Assembly (NCBI GenBank): GCA_934466475.1
Contig: CAKSLI010000005.1
Coordinates: forward strand, 62,001-126,000
Source of the DNA: an uncultured Oscillospiraceae bacterium
GTDB taxonomy: Bacteria; Bacillota; Clostridia; Oscillospirales; Ruminococcaceae
DNA: 64,000 nt
Direction of reading: 5' to 3'
Shown here: positions 50,890-59,870 of the stretch, in pieces
Layout of the letters: every line of letters begins with the position of its first letter
Position numbering within the stretch: position 1 is the first letter of the stretch
Translations under genes and position numbers: made by a program
The notes under the pieces: model-generated
Database searches by the model: none
Seen by the model: only the letters and a program-made list of their open reading frames with translations
What the model was told of the DNA's origin: nothing

Positions 50890-51001
50890 TTATCTTATTC
50901 CCACAGCCTGTGGAACCGCCGGAGGGCAGGAACCTGCTCCCGACTATAACTCCCGCCAGAAAAGCCGCGAGAGCCATGAAAAAGCACGTCCAGCCCCTCA
51001 T
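50849..51001 (-). CDS. small membrane peptide with a C-terminus rewritten by element A3
   Basis: 50 residues, starting MRGWTCFFMALAAFLAGVI, a single hydrophobic helix, then GSRFLPSGGSTGCGNKI. AGGGGGG lies seven bases before ATG 51001, 17 bp after the aconitase stop. The last 13 codons (REPLKTG and on) and the TAG stop are A3 sequence. Without the element the frame would run KINQLL and stop at TGA. I do not recognise the family. The RBS, spacing and helix support a real gene. Confidence 0.6.
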   Translation of the reverse strand: MRGWTCFFMALAAFLAGVIVGSRFLPSGGSTGCGNKIREPLKTGLKKENG

Positions 51002-51017
51002 ACAGCGCCCCCCTGAA

Positions 51018-52949
51018 TTACTTGCCGTTCTTTGTGAAGTTCAGCAGACCGCCGGCGAGCATCATGCCCTTTCCGCGCTCGGAAAGCTCGCACTTAACCT
51101 CGAAGGTGAAGCCCTTTGTCTTGTCCTCTACCATGATCTTTCCGCCGTTCTCAACGATATTGCGGATATTCGCGATGAGCAGATCGTCGCCCTGCTCTAC
51201 CTTGTCGTAGTCAGCCTCGTTAACGAACTCCAGCGGGAGGATACCGTTGTTGATGAGGTTCTGGCGGTGGATTCTCGCAAAGCTCTTGCAGATGATAGCC
51301 TTAACGCCCAGATACAGCGGAGCCAGCGCCGCGTGCTCTCTTGAAGAACCCTGACCGTAGTTCGCGCCGCCCACGATTATGCTCGTGCCTGCTTCCTTTG
51401 CGCGCTTCGGGAATGTCTCGTCGCATACGGTGAAGCAGTACTCCGAAATAGCCGGAATGTTGGAGCGCAGGGGGAGGATCTTCGCGCCTGCGGGCATGAT
51501 GTGGTCGGTGGTGATGTTGTCGCCGACCTTGAGGGTTACGCCGGACTCAATGGACTCAGCCAGCGGCTTGTTTACCGGGAACGGCTTGATGTTCGGACCG
51601 CGGAGTATCTCAACGTTCGGAGCCTCCTCCGGGGAAGCCGGCGGAACTACCATATTATCGTTGATGATGAACTTCTCAGGCATTACGTAAGCGGGCATTT
51701 CGCCGCAGGTGCGCGGGTCGGTGAATACGCCGGTTATCGCGGAGATCGCCGCAGTCTCCGGGGAAACGAGGTAGATCTGCGCGTCCTTGGTGCCGCTTCT
51801 GCCGAGGAAGTTTCTGTTGAATGTACGCAGGGAGATACCCTTGCTGTTCGGGGACTGACCCATGCCTATGCACGGACCGCATGCGCTCTCGAGTATTCTG
51901 GCGCCAGCCGCGATGAGAATGGACAGCGTGCCGTCCTCCGCGATCTGGTTGAATACCTGCTTGGAGCCGGGAGCTATCGCAAGGCTTACGTCCGGGTGAA
52001 CGGTCTTGCCCTTTAAGATATGAGCGACCTTGCGCATATCCTGGAGCGAGGAGTTTGTGCAGGAGCCTATGCAGACCTGGTCGATCTTGATCTTGCCTAT
52101 CTCCTCAACGGACTTTACGTTGTCCGGGCTGTGGGGACAAGCCGCAAGGGGAACCAGCTTGGAAAGGTCGATGTTTACTTCCTCATCGTAAACCGCGTCA
52201 GGGTCGGCGGAAAGCGGAACATAGTCCTCCTCCCTGCCCTGAGCCTTCAGGAACTGGAGGGTGGTCTCGTCAGACGGGAAAATGGAGGTAGTCGCGCCGA
52301 GCTCCGCGCCCATGTTGGTGATAGTTGCGCGCTCCGGAACGGAGAGGCTCTTTACGCCCTCGCCGGTGTATTCCATTACCTTGCCCACGCCGCCCTTAAC
52401 GGAAAGCTGACGGAGCACCTCAAGGATAACGTCCTTTGCGGAAACCCAGTCGCTGAGCTTTCCGGTGAGGTTGATCCTGACTACCTTCGGCATGGTTATG
52501 TAATAAGCGCCGCCGCCCATTGCAACTGCAACGTCCAGACCGCCTGCGCCCATAGCCAGCATGCCGATTCCGCCGCCGGTCGGGGTATGGCTGTCGGAGC
52601 CGATAAGGGTCTTGCCGGGCTTGCCGAAGCGCTCAAGGTGAACCTGGTGGCAGATACCGTTTCCGGGGCGTGAGAACCAGATACCGTGCTTCTTTGCAAC
52701 AGAGCCGATGAAGCGGTGGTCGTCAGCGTTCTCAAAGCCGCTCTGGAGGGTGTTGTGGTCGATATAGGCAACGGAGCGCTCCGTCTTTACGCGGTCAACG
52801 CCCATAGCCTCGAACTGGAGGTAAGCCATAGTGCCGGTAGCGTCCTGGGTCAGGGTCTGGTCGATCTTTAAGCCGATCTCTGTACCCTTGACCATCTCGC
52901 CGTCAATGATGTGCGCCTTGATGATCTTTTCAGTTAAAGTAAGTCCCAT
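51018..52949 (-). CDS. acnA: aconitate hydratase
   Basis: Iron-sulfur enzyme interconverting citrate and isocitrate, 643 residues. The cluster cysteines appear in IGSCTNSSLQDM and SACGPCIGMGQSPNSKG, with substrate motifs GSDSHTPTGGGIGMLAMG and YGQGSSREHAALAP. It is the single-chain form related to mitochondrial and archaeal aconitases. ATG 52949 with AAGGAG is chosen. With icd it forms the oxidative branch leading to 2-oxoglutarate. Confidence 0.94.
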   Translation of the reverse strand: MGLTLTEKIIKAHIIDGEMVKGTEIGLKIDQTLTQDATGTMAYLQFEAMGVDRVKTERSVAYIDHNTLQSGFENADDHRFIGSVAKKHGIWFSRPGNGICHQVHLERFGKPGKTLIGSDSHTPTGGGIGMLAMGAGGLDVAVAMGGGAYYITMPKVVRINLTGKLSDWVSAKDVILEVLRQLSVKGGVGKVMEYTGEGVKSLSVPERATITNMGAELGATTSIFPSDETTLQFLKAQGREEDYVPLSADPDAVYDEEVNIDLSKLVPLAACPHSPDNVKSVEEIGKIKIDQVCIGSCTNSSLQDMRKVAHILKGKTVHPDVSLAIAPGSKQVFNQIAEDGTLSILIAAGARILESACGPCIGMGQSPNSKGISLRTFNRNFLGRSGTKDAQIYLVSPETAAISAITGVFTDPRTCGEMPAYVMPEKFIINDNMVVPPASPEEAPNVEILRGPNIKPFPVNKPLAESIESGVTLKVGDNITTDHIMPAGAKILPLRSNIPAISEYCFTVCDETFPKRAKEAGTSIIVGGANYGQGSSREHAALAPLYLGVKAIICKSFARIHRQNLINNGILPLEFVNEADYDKVEQGDDLLIANIRNIVENGGKIMVEDKTKGFTFEVKCELSERGKGMMLAGGLLNFTKNGK

Positions 52950-53010
52950 TTCTTTGCTCCTTGAATAGTCAGATTTCCGGTGCCCTGCCCGGAACAATTA
53001 TACATATTAT

Positions 53011-53039
53011 ATTATATACTACTTTTGCCGATATGTCAA
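53011..53039 (-). promoter_or_regulatory. aconitase operon promoter
   Basis: Minus-strand TTGACA (53039-53034), 17 bp, TATAAT (53016-53011), in AT-rich DNA. Confidence 0.85.
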
Positions 53040-53166
53040 GAAATTCACAATAATTTTATGTTTCCAGGCGGAGGTGCGCGCGGGCGATCGCCCTGACTGT
53101 CCGGTCTGCGTCGGGAAATGCACGCTCCAGTCTGTCAAAGAAGAACAAACGGGAAAAAAAGAAATC

Positions 53167-53222
53167 ATGGGGGAAAACTCTTGTTTTCCCCCACACTCCT
53201 TTAGCGCTTTTGAGGCATAAAA
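53167..53222 (-). repeat. Family R dispersed repeat, copy R9 (fragment)
   Basis: Only the purine-rich hairpin (GGGGGAAAAC/GTTTTCCCCC, perfect ten-base stem) and the CCTTTAGCGCTTTTGAGGC module remain. It is the one copy not in the usual orientation to a neighbouring 3' end. Confidence 0.7.
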
Positions 53223-53286
53223 CCGCACTCCGTGCGGAGTGGCGGGGCTCCGCCCCACACCCCGCCAGCCTTTTATAAAAGGCTGG
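53223..53286. repeat. cluster of GC-rich hairpins after the GH26-like gene
   Basis: Three hairpins in a row: CACTCCG/CGGAGTG with CGGTTTT on its minus-strand side (terminator-like), GGGGC/GCCCC, and the perfect palindrome CCAGCCTTTT/AAAAGGCTGG (53265-53286). No gene is seen here. Confidence 0.55.
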
Positions 53287-53338
53287 ACCGAAAACTTTCA
53301 TAGCGCTGCGCGCAGATTTTATAGATTTTCCGGTGCCG

Positions 53339-54940
53339 CTATTCCGTAAACGCGTACTCCTGGAAATCCGGGAGCTCGTCAAACGAGGTGCATATCTCGC
53401 TGTTATACGCGTCATGGAGCGACTGCCAGCTGTTGTATTTCTCCGAAAGCTCGCCCGTGGTGGTGATTATGCACTCGCCGCTGCCTATTGAGAACCACAG
53501 CCACATTGCATTGTCCCGGCGCATGTAGTCCGGAGAGGGGAACCTGTCGCACACAGTCACCGCAAGCGCCTTCGGCACCTTCCCTGATATCCCCGCAAGC
53601 ACCGAGAATCTCCCCGCAAACGGAGACGAGGAGCCCTCATAGAAGCTCTGCCCGATCATATCGCAGTGGTCGTCCCCGGGGTAATAGTCGGAGTCGCTGC
53701 CGTTCCATACCCAGATGAGGTTGTTCAGGCAGTGATACTTGTCCATGCGGTCGAACACCAGCTTCCACAGCCACTTGTAGTTTTTCGCGCTGCCGCTCCA
53801 CCAGTACATGCTTCCGTCACCGTCCGCAAGCGGCTGGAATACCACCGGTATGCCCTCCGCGCGGAACTGCTTGAGCACCTCCGCCACTGCGTCGATGTCG
53901 TTCACCAGCGCTATCGCGGAATCCGATATGAGCCCGCTGTCCCGCAGGGCGGCAAGCTCCTCCGCGCCCGCCATGGAGATGTCGCGCTCCGTGTACGCTT
54001 CGCCCAGGATAAAGTCCGAGGTGTCCGCATAGTACGCCGAATGGTCGGACGGCGAGTACCAGTGCCAGTTGAACGACACTATCCCGCCGGAGCGCCCCCA
54101 CTCCAGCGCAAGCCGCACCTCCTCGTCCGCAAAGCTCTGGTTCTTCTCGTACTGACCGGGGGTCGAGAACATCAGGTCGCCGGTGCGCATGGCGGGCTTC
54201 CTGCCGGTCTCCTTTTCAAGCACGTCTATCTCGGAGTTCGAGCCCGGCGTGACGTTCTGCCCGAGTATCACGCTCTTGCCGTAGCTGTCCCGGAAATACT
54301 TCATCAGACCGAGCGTGGATACCGCCGTGGTGCTCCCCGCGCAGGAGCCGGAAACATAGTAGCACTCCCTGTCCACCTGCGTAGAGTTGGTCACGGTGAT
54401 GTAGTCCAGCGCAGCGCTGCCCTTTATCACCTCAAAGCTCAGTATGTCCGGTCCGGAGGAAAGGTACACATTGTCCACCGCAAACAGCGAGAACTCCGTT
54501 GTGTCCTCGGCGGGAATGTAGAACGCGCCCACCGTTTCGTTCGTCACGCGGAGCCTCACCACCGCGCCGTCATAGGAGTGCGCCGCTATCGCTATGCGGT
54601 AGTGCTGGGAACTCGGGGCGTTCACGATGTGCTGGAGCTTCATGCCGTTGTCCAGGACGATGTAGCCCTTGCCGTCAAACTCGCCGTCCGTGCGGACGTT
54701 CCCCTCAAAGCTGCCGCCCTCGGCGTTGAGCTTCGCGGAAAACTCCACGTTCTCTATGATGTACTGCTTCGCGGGGACCTCGTCATAGTGCGCCTCGTCA
54801 GAGGCTTCCGCGGTAGCCTGCGCGGAGGCTTCCTCCGTACCCGCCGCAGGAGCGCGGTCGGGTATCGCCGTACATCCGCACAGCATAGCCGCCGCTGTCA
54901 GCAGCGCCGCTCCCCGGAGCTTATTCAATAACGATCTCAT
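53339..54940 (-). CDS. GH26-like lipoprotein lacking the catalytic glutamates
   Basis: Surface lipoprotein of 533 residues: signal peptide with lipobox MLCGC, a linker rich in Ala/Glu, a carbohydrate-binding-like beta domain (about 55-180) and a GH26-type barrel (VSFNWHWYSPS, IWVWNGSD, YYPGDDHCDMIGQ). The acid/base site, normally Pro-Leu-His-Glu, reads QPLADGDG near residue 370. The nucleophile strand reads AVTVCDRFP near residue 463 without Glu. It may bind rather than cut mannan. ATG 54940 overlaps the preceding gene. Confidence 0.8.
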   Translation of the reverse strand: MRSLLNKLRGAALLTAAAMLCGCTAIPDRAPAAGTEEASAQATAEASDEAHYDEVPAKQYIIENVEFSAKLNAEGGSFEGNVRTDGEFDGKGYIVLDNGMKLQHIVNAPSSQHYRIAIAAHSYDGAVVRLRVTNETVGAFYIPAEDTTEFSLFAVDNVYLSSGPDILSFEVIKGSAALDYITVTNSTQVDRECYYVSGSCAGSTTAVSTLGLMKYFRDSYGKSVILGQNVTPGSNSEIDVLEKETGRKPAMRTGDLMFSTPGQYEKNQSFADEEVRLALEWGRSGGIVSFNWHWYSPSDHSAYYADTSDFILGEAYTERDISMAGAEELAALRDSGLISDSAIALVNDIDAVAEVLKQFRAEGIPVVFQPLADGDGSMYWWSGSAKNYKWLWKLVFDRMDKYHCLNNLIWVWNGSDSDYYPGDDHCDMIGQSFYEGSSSPFAGRFSVLAGISGKVPKALAVTVCDRFPSPDYMRRDNAMWLWFSIGSGECIITTTGELSEKYNSWQSLHDAYNSEICTSFDELPDFQEYAFTE

Positions 54941-56996
54941 CACCGCTGTGTATCACCTCGTCAAGTCTTGCGGTCCTGCCGTTTATCGTGACCGTTGCAG
55001 AGTGCGCCAGCAGCTCCGTGGGGTCGTCCGCGAATGCCGCCAGGATATCAAGGAAAATCGGGGTCTGCCCCGGCTTTGCGGGGAACTCCGCCGGCATTCC
55101 GTTGAACACTATCGGCACCCCGCCCTGCCCTGCGGGAGCTTCCTGCTCCGCCGGAATTGCGGGCGCTTCCGGGGCTTCAGCAGGCTCCGGCGCCGTTGTG
55201 AGCTCGTCGCCCTCCTGCGGGACCGCGGAGGGCTCCACAGCTTCGCCGCCGAGACGCGCACGCGCCGGGTCGAGCCCGAGCTCCGCCAGGATATCCGAAT
55301 ATGTGCCGCGCTTTATATGTACGATAACGCTGCCGTTTTCGATGTCCGCGTCAGCCGTCACGGGGGCGCCGTTAACAAGCAGGTAGTCCCCCGCGAGAAT
55401 GCGCTTTCCGTCAGCGTTGATCTCCGCTGTGAACATTCCCGCCATGTCGTAGTGGTCGGAGAGCAGCGAAGCCGCGTCCTCGCCCGGAACTGCGGGAATG
55501 ACGCACACCTCGTCCCCCTTGCGCACCGGCGTGTTGAGGGAGCAGGGCTTTCCGTTGAGGGTCATCTCCGCCTGTACGCTGGGAGTGCCGCGCAGGAGCT
55601 GGCGCTCGCCGTCCAGCGTGAAGCCCAGCGCCTTTCCGGAGCGCGCCATGAGCTGCTCCGGCTTTATCCCGCCGAGACTGCACAGCTCGAACACGGTCAG
55701 CCTGCGGGTGTCGAGCGCGCGTATCTTCCTGCCGTTGAGGGTTATCGTTGTGAAGTCGTACTTCACGCCGTCCGTGGAGGTTATCGCTATGCCTATCGGG
55801 GTCGCGTGCTCCGCGCCGATGACGATGTTTTTCGGGACGGAAATGCCGCGTATCATCTCGCGGGTCCCCGCCGCCACCCTCTGCGGAGGCATTCCGAGGC
55901 GCTCCGCGACAAGCTCCGGCAATCCCGCCAGACGGCTCCCGCCGCCCACCAGGAACACCGCCTGCGGAGCCCCGCCGTTAGCCGCGAGTATCTCCTGCGC
56001 TATCGCCTGCGCGAGCTGCTCCGCCGCCGGGCGCAGCAATTCCGCGACCTGCCCGGAGGTTATCGTGTGCTTCATGAACAGGATATCGGTGTATTCCAGC
56101 TGCGGCTCAGCGGAGGTCTTTATGCGCTCCGCCTCGGTGAAATCCACCAGCAGCTGCTTCATCAGGGATTCGGTTATCTCGTCCCCGGCGACAGTCGCCA
56201 TTCCGTAGGCGACTATGCTGCCGTCCCTGGAGGCGGCAACGTCCGAGGTGCCCGCGCCGATGTCGCACATGACGATGTTGATGAGCCTGAGCTCCTTCGG
56301 GACAACTGCGTTTATCGCCGCGATAGGCTCCAGCGTGAGCCCCGCGGTCTCCAGACCCGCCGCGTCAACTGCGGCGCAGAGGCTCTCCACCACATACGCC
56401 GGCAGGAATGCCGCGATGACCTCCGTGGTGAGGGTATTCCCCCGGTGTCCCTCGGGCTTGCTGACCCTGTATCCGTCCAGCTCCAGCGAGATAACGCTGT
56501 GACCAACGCAGTAGAAGGAGCCGCTGCCGTTTTCCCCGGTGAACTGCTCCTCGGCGGAGCGCACCGCCTCGAGCTCGGCGGCGCGGATATCCTCCGCGGA
56601 AATGGCGCGCCTGCCGGACACATCGTAATCGCTCCTGTGGCGGAGCGTCCGCAGCGCCCTTCCGGCGGCGGCAGCGCACACCCTCTGGAGCTTCACGGAC
56701 TGCCGCTTTTCCAGCGCGGAGCGCACCGATTTCACCACCGCCGCAACTGCGTCGATGTCCTCTATCTGACCGTCGGTCATGGAGCGGCTCTCGTGCTCCC
56801 TTGTTTCCATGTCGATGATCCGGTAGCCGTCGCCGTCCCTCTGCGCGAGGATACCAACGACTGTGCGGGTGCCGATATCCAGCGCGAATATCATGTCGCC
56901 CTGCTGCTTCTTTGTCCGCCGCGGCGCGGAGGACCCTGCGGCTCCGGTTTTTTTCGGAGAATTTTTCGCTGATGTGCGCGGTTTCTTTTCTTCCAT
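54921..56996 (-). CDS. FtsA-like actin-fold ATPase with a long C-terminal extension
   Basis: 691 residues. A basic N-terminal tail precedes an FtsA/PilM-type actin fold: phosphate-1 loop IFALDIGTRTVVGI, SHS2-like insert, phosphate-2 CDIGAGTSDVAA and the adenosine motif VFLVGGGSRLAGLP. From about 400 there are beta domains including a pair resembling ThiS/MoaD-like folds (ending VTINGRTARLDEV), separated by a Pro/Glu/Ala linker. No membrane-targeting helix is obvious. Likely a cytoskeletal partner, but not the main FtsA. Confidence 0.75.
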   Translation of the reverse strand: MEEKKPRTSAKNSPKKTGAAGSSAPRRTKKQQGDMIFALDIGTRTVVGILAQRDGDGYRIIDMETREHESRSMTDGQIEDIDAVAAVVKSVRSALEKRQSVKLQRVCAAAAGRALRTLRHRSDYDVSGRRAISAEDIRAAELEAVRSAEEQFTGENGSGSFYCVGHSVISLELDGYRVSKPEGHRGNTLTTEVIAAFLPAYVVESLCAAVDAAGLETAGLTLEPIAAINAVVPKELRLINIVMCDIGAGTSDVAASRDGSIVAYGMATVAGDEITESLMKQLLVDFTEAERIKTSAEPQLEYTDILFMKHTITSGQVAELLRPAAEQLAQAIAQEILAANGGAPQAVFLVGGGSRLAGLPELVAERLGMPPQRVAAGTREMIRGISVPKNIVIGAEHATPIGIAITSTDGVKYDFTTITLNGRKIRALDTRRLTVFELCSLGGIKPEQLMARSGKALGFTLDGERQLLRGTPSVQAEMTLNGKPCSLNTPVRKGDEVCVIPAVPGEDAASLLSDHYDMAGMFTAEINADGKRILAGDYLLVNGAPVTADADIENGSVIVHIKRGTYSDILAELGLDPARARLGGEAVEPSAVPQEGDELTTAPEPAEAPEAPAIPAEQEAPAGQGGVPIVFNGMPAEFPAKPGQTPIFLDILAAFADDPTELLAHSATVTINGRTARLDEVIHSGDEIVIE

Positions 56997-57049
56997 AATG
57001 CTGTCCTCGCGGGAGGGCTCAGCGCCGCTCCCCCTGAATTTTCAGATGG

Positions 57050-57709
57050 TCACTTTAATTTCAGCGCCCTGCGCAGCTCCTTCTCAATGGAGCTCAGGGC
57101 GACTACAAGCAAAACGTCGCCGCCGTGGAGCTTCGTCTGACCGCGCGGGATTATCGTATTCCCGCCGCGGTTTATGCAGACGATGTTGCAGCTGACCGGC
57201 AGCGAGAGCTCCATGAGCGTGGTGCCGGCAAGCCTGTATTCCTCCGGCAGGGTTATCTCAAGGAGCGTTGCACTGCCGCCGCTGAGCTCCAGCAGCTCCT
57301 TCACCGAGGAGATATCCACCTCGCGCTCCAGGCACTGTATGATGTGGTCGGTGGCGGAAACCACCGTATCCACGCCGAGCGATTTCAGCGCTGCGACATT
57401 CTTCGGGTCGTTTACCTTGGCGACGGTCTTTTTCACGCCGAATATCTTCTTCGCGGTCTGGCAGCAGACGAGGTTGCTCTCGTCCCTGCCCATGACTGCC
57501 GCGACAACGTCCGCGTCGGCGGCTCCGGCGGCCCTCAGCGTTTCCTGCGAGGTGCCGTCCCCGCAGCACACGGTGACGTCAAGCAGATTGGCGCAGACGC
57601 GGGACTGCTCCCGGTCGCGCTCGATTATTACGGTCTCATGCCCGTCCCGGCGGAGCGATTCCGCAAGGTAGTAGCCCACCCTGCCGCCGCCGACAATGAT
57701 TATCTTCAT
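57050..57709 (-). CDS. TrkA-family potassium channel regulatory protein
   Basis: 219-residue RCK protein that gates Ktr/Trk potassium channels by binding NAD(H) or nucleotides. The TrkA-N Rossmann domain begins IIIVGGGRVGYYLAESL with acidic end of strand 2 (IERD), and the TrkA-C domain ends ALSSIEKELRRAL. No channel subunit is nearby on this strand. A second TrkA gene begins at 63537. Confidence 0.9.
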   Translation of the reverse strand: MKIIIVGGGRVGYYLAESLRRDGHETVIIERDREQSRVCANLLDVTVCCGDGTSQETLRAAGAADADVVAAVMGRDESNLVCCQTAKKIFGVKKTVAKVNDPKNVAALKSLGVDTVVSATDHIIQCLEREVDISSVKELLELSGGSATLLEITLPEEYRLAGTTLMELSLPVSCNIVCINRGGNTIIPRGQTKLHGGDVLLVVALSSIEKELRRALKLK

Positions 57710-57727
57710 TCCTGAAGCACCTCCGGT

Positions 57728-58270
57728 CTACTGCGCCCTGCCGAGCCCTGCTGCCTCCGCTATCTCGGAGACCATCCGGCGCAGGTCGCCGCCGCGGTTC
57801 TCCAGCCATCTGGAGACCGTGCGCGTGGTCTGACCGCCAAGGGACATCTCGCGCAGCCGGTCGAACGTGACCCACTTCGCGGCGCACACCTCCGTGGACT
57901 GGAGCGCCAGCTGCTCCAGCCGGACGTCCTTGTGTACGATGTAGAAGTCACGCAGCATGCTCTCGGTCGTGAGCGTCCATTCAAGGAATATCTCCGCGGT
58001 GCTGGCGCGTATGCCCGTCTCCTCCCGGAGCTCGCGCACCGCCGCCTCCCGGCTGGATTCGCCGCTCACCGCGCAGCCTCCGCTGCACTCCCACCTGCCG
58101 CCGCTGGTCTTTTCAGGCACGCGCTGCGTCAGGAGTATCTCCCCCCGGCTGTTCACCGTCATTATCTGCACCACGATGTGGTACTCCCCGTGGGGAACGG
58201 GCGCGCCCCGCTGGATCCTCCTGCCAAGACGGTGCCTGTCGGCGGTGTATAAGTCGAAGTATTCGCTCAT
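57728..58270 (-). CDS. NUDIX hydrolase
   Basis: 180 residues with a full Nudix box: GG-x-GE-type [24 protein letters not shown]. The N-terminus ([19 protein letters not shown]) resembles the isopentenyl-diphosphate isomerase-like subgroup. The substrate is unknown. Its start overlaps the GH130 stop by four bases (ATGA). Confidence 0.88.
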   Translation of the reverse strand: MSEYFDLYTADRHRLGRRIQRGAPVPHGEYHIVVQIMTVNSRGEILLTQRVPEKTSGGRWECSGGCAVSGESSREAAVRELREETGIRASTAEIFLEWTLTTESMLRDFYIVHKDVRLEQLALQSTEVCAAKWVTFDRLREMSLGGQTTRTVSRWLENRGGDLRRMVSEIAEAAGLGRAQ

Positions 58271-59454
58271 GCCTTACGCTCTCCGGCAAGGTTCTTGGAG
58301 ATGAGCTCGCAGCGCTGCTTTACGCAGTCAGCGGAACGCAGCGGGTCGGAAGGAGTATTGAACGTGTAGTCCATGAGCTGCTCGATAGTAGTGGAGGCAA
58401 CGTGCAGCCTTGTATCGGAGGAAGCGTAGTAGATGTAAACGCTGCCGTCCTCGCGCACGATAGCGCCGTTGGTGAACGCAACGTTGGAAACGTCGCCCAC
58501 TCTCTCGATTCCGTGCGGCGCGATGAACAGTCCGGACGGGCTGGCGATGAGCTTTGACGGGTCGTTCAGGTCGGTTGCGAAAACGTAGATGACATAGCGG
58601 AGACCTGCGGCGGTGTTTCTAACGCCGTGGGCAATGTGAATCCAGCCCTTGGGGGTCTTTATCGGAACAGCGCCTGCGCCGTTCTTGACCTCGGTTATGG
58701 TGTGGTATACTCTCGGGGAGATGACCACCTCGTCAGTGCAGAGCACGGGGTTCGTGATGTCCTTGCACAGCGCGAAACAAACGCCTCCGCCGGAGCCTGT
58801 GGAGATGAAGTCGTCCTGCGGGCGTGTATAGAACGCGTACATTCCGTTCACGAATTCCGGGTGGAGCACAACGTTTCTCTGCTGCGGGGACTTTGAGATG
58901 AGGTTAGGCAGACGCTCCCATGTAACGAGGTCCTTTGTGCGGACGATACCAGCCTGCGCGGTAGCCGCGGAGAGGTCGGGGTTCTCCTTGTCCTTGCTCT
59001 CGGAGCAGAACACGCCGTAGATCCAGCCGTCCTCGTGCTGGGTGAGGCGCATGTCGTACACGTTGGTCTCCTCGGGGCAGGTGTCGGGCAGGATAACGGG
59101 GTAGTCCCTGAAGCGGAAGCCCTCGGTAGGCTTGTCGCTCTCCGCAACCGCGAAGAAGGACTTGCGGTCTGCGCCCTCAACGCGGGCAACCAGGCAGTAC
59201 TTTCCGTTGAGGTATACCGCGCCGGAGTTCATGACCGCGTTTACGCCGAGGCGCTCCATGAGGTTGGGGTTGTCGTTATAGGAAAGGTCGTATCTCCAGA
59301 TTATCGGGGCGTGAGCCGCGGTGAGCACCGGATTCTGGTAGCGGGTGTAAACTCCGTTGTAGAAATCGGACTCGGGGTTCGGACGGGCGATGAGCTCCTC
59401 CTGAGCCTTTACAAGCTTTGCAAGCCTTGCGTCAAACTGTTCTTTTGTCAGCAT
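58267..59454 (-). CDS. GH130 beta-1,4-mannosyl-glucose phosphorylase
   Basis: Phosphorolysis of 4-O-beta-mannosyl-glucose to mannose-1-phosphate and glucose, the intracellular end of mannan use in ruminococci. The 395-residue protein shows GH130 blocks [19 protein letters not shown] split by a short gap, [13 protein letters not shown] with the catalytic Asp, VVLHPEFV and [13 protein letters not shown]. There is no signal peptide, so it is cytoplasmic. It leads a minus-strand run ending with the GH26-like lipoprotein. Confidence 0.93.
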   Translation of the reverse strand: MLTKEQFDARLAKLVKAQEELIARPNPESDFYNGVYTRYQNPVLTAAHAPIIWRYDLSYNDNPNLMERLGVNAVMNSGAVYLNGKYCLVARVEGADRKSFFAVAESDKPTEGFRFRDYPVILPDTCPEETNVYDMRLTQHEDGWIYGVFCSESKDKENPDLSAATAQAGIVRTKDLVTWERLPNLISKSPQQRNVVLHPEFVNGMYAFYTRPQDDFISTGSGGGVCFALCKDITNPVLCTDEVVISPRVYHTITEVKNGAGAVPIKTPKGWIHIAHGVRNTAAGLRYVIYVFATDLNDPSKLIASPSGLFIAPHGIERVGDVSNVAFTNGAIVREDGSVYIYYASSDTRLHVASTTIEQLMDYTFNTPSDPLRSADCVKQRCELISKNLAGERKA

Positions 59455-59516
59455 AATTAAATCCTTTCTTCCGGGGAAAATGAAACTCCCGGTCTGTAAA
59501 AAATCAATACAAATTT

Positions 59517-59545
59517 ATTATAACATAAATCCGGAAATATTTCAA
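59517..59545 (-). promoter_or_regulatory. GH130 operon promoter
   Basis: Minus-strand TTGAAA (59545-59540), 17 bp, TATAAT (59522-59517). Its -35 box is two bases from the -35 box of the divergent promoter. Confidence 0.75.
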
Positions 59546-59547
59546 GG

Positions 59548-59576
59548 TTGACAGGCAATAAAAATATCACTATAAT
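59548..59576 (+). promoter_or_regulatory. promoter of the small-protein/SecA/mnmE operon
   Basis: TTGACA (59548-59553), 17 bp, TATAAT (59571-59576). Confidence 0.85.
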
Positions 59577-59614
59577 AGAGTATATGGTATAAAAAAAATA
59601 AGGAGTGCTTTCAG

Positions 59615-59854
59615 ATGCTGAGAATAACGGACTTTATCCTGGACGGAAACATCCTCACGGTAACGGTGCAGATAGAGGGCGACCCGGAGCGCGCCTACCG
59701 CCTTTCGGTGGACATGAGCACGGAATACTGCCTGTCAAGGGGCTCTGATATCCCTGACGAATACCGCGACTACAAGCGCCGCGCCCAGCAGGAGCTCAGC
59801 AGATACCGCGGCAGTCAGCTGCCCAGAATGATAGAGCTGATATGGAATACATAA
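59615..59854 (+). CDS. uncharacterised 79-residue protein upstream of secA
   Basis: Not recognised. It begins MLRITDFILDGNILTVTVQI, a predicted beta hairpin, then a charged helical half rich in Arg, Glu and Tyr ending RMIELIWNT. There is no signal peptide or membrane segment. AAGGAG precedes the ATG at 59615 and the SecA gene starts 16 bp downstream, so a joint function is possible. Confidence 0.75.
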   Translation: MLRITDFILDGNILTVTVQIEGDPERAYRLSVDMSTEYCLSRGSDIPDEYRDYKRRAQQELSRYRGSQLPRMIELIWNT

Positions 59855-59870
59855 ATATACAAGGAGCAAT

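Noticed and set aside
54948..56972. A plus-strand open frame of about 674 codons
   Set aside because: Antisense to the FtsA-like gene and rich in arginine and leucine, as expected of a shadow frame.
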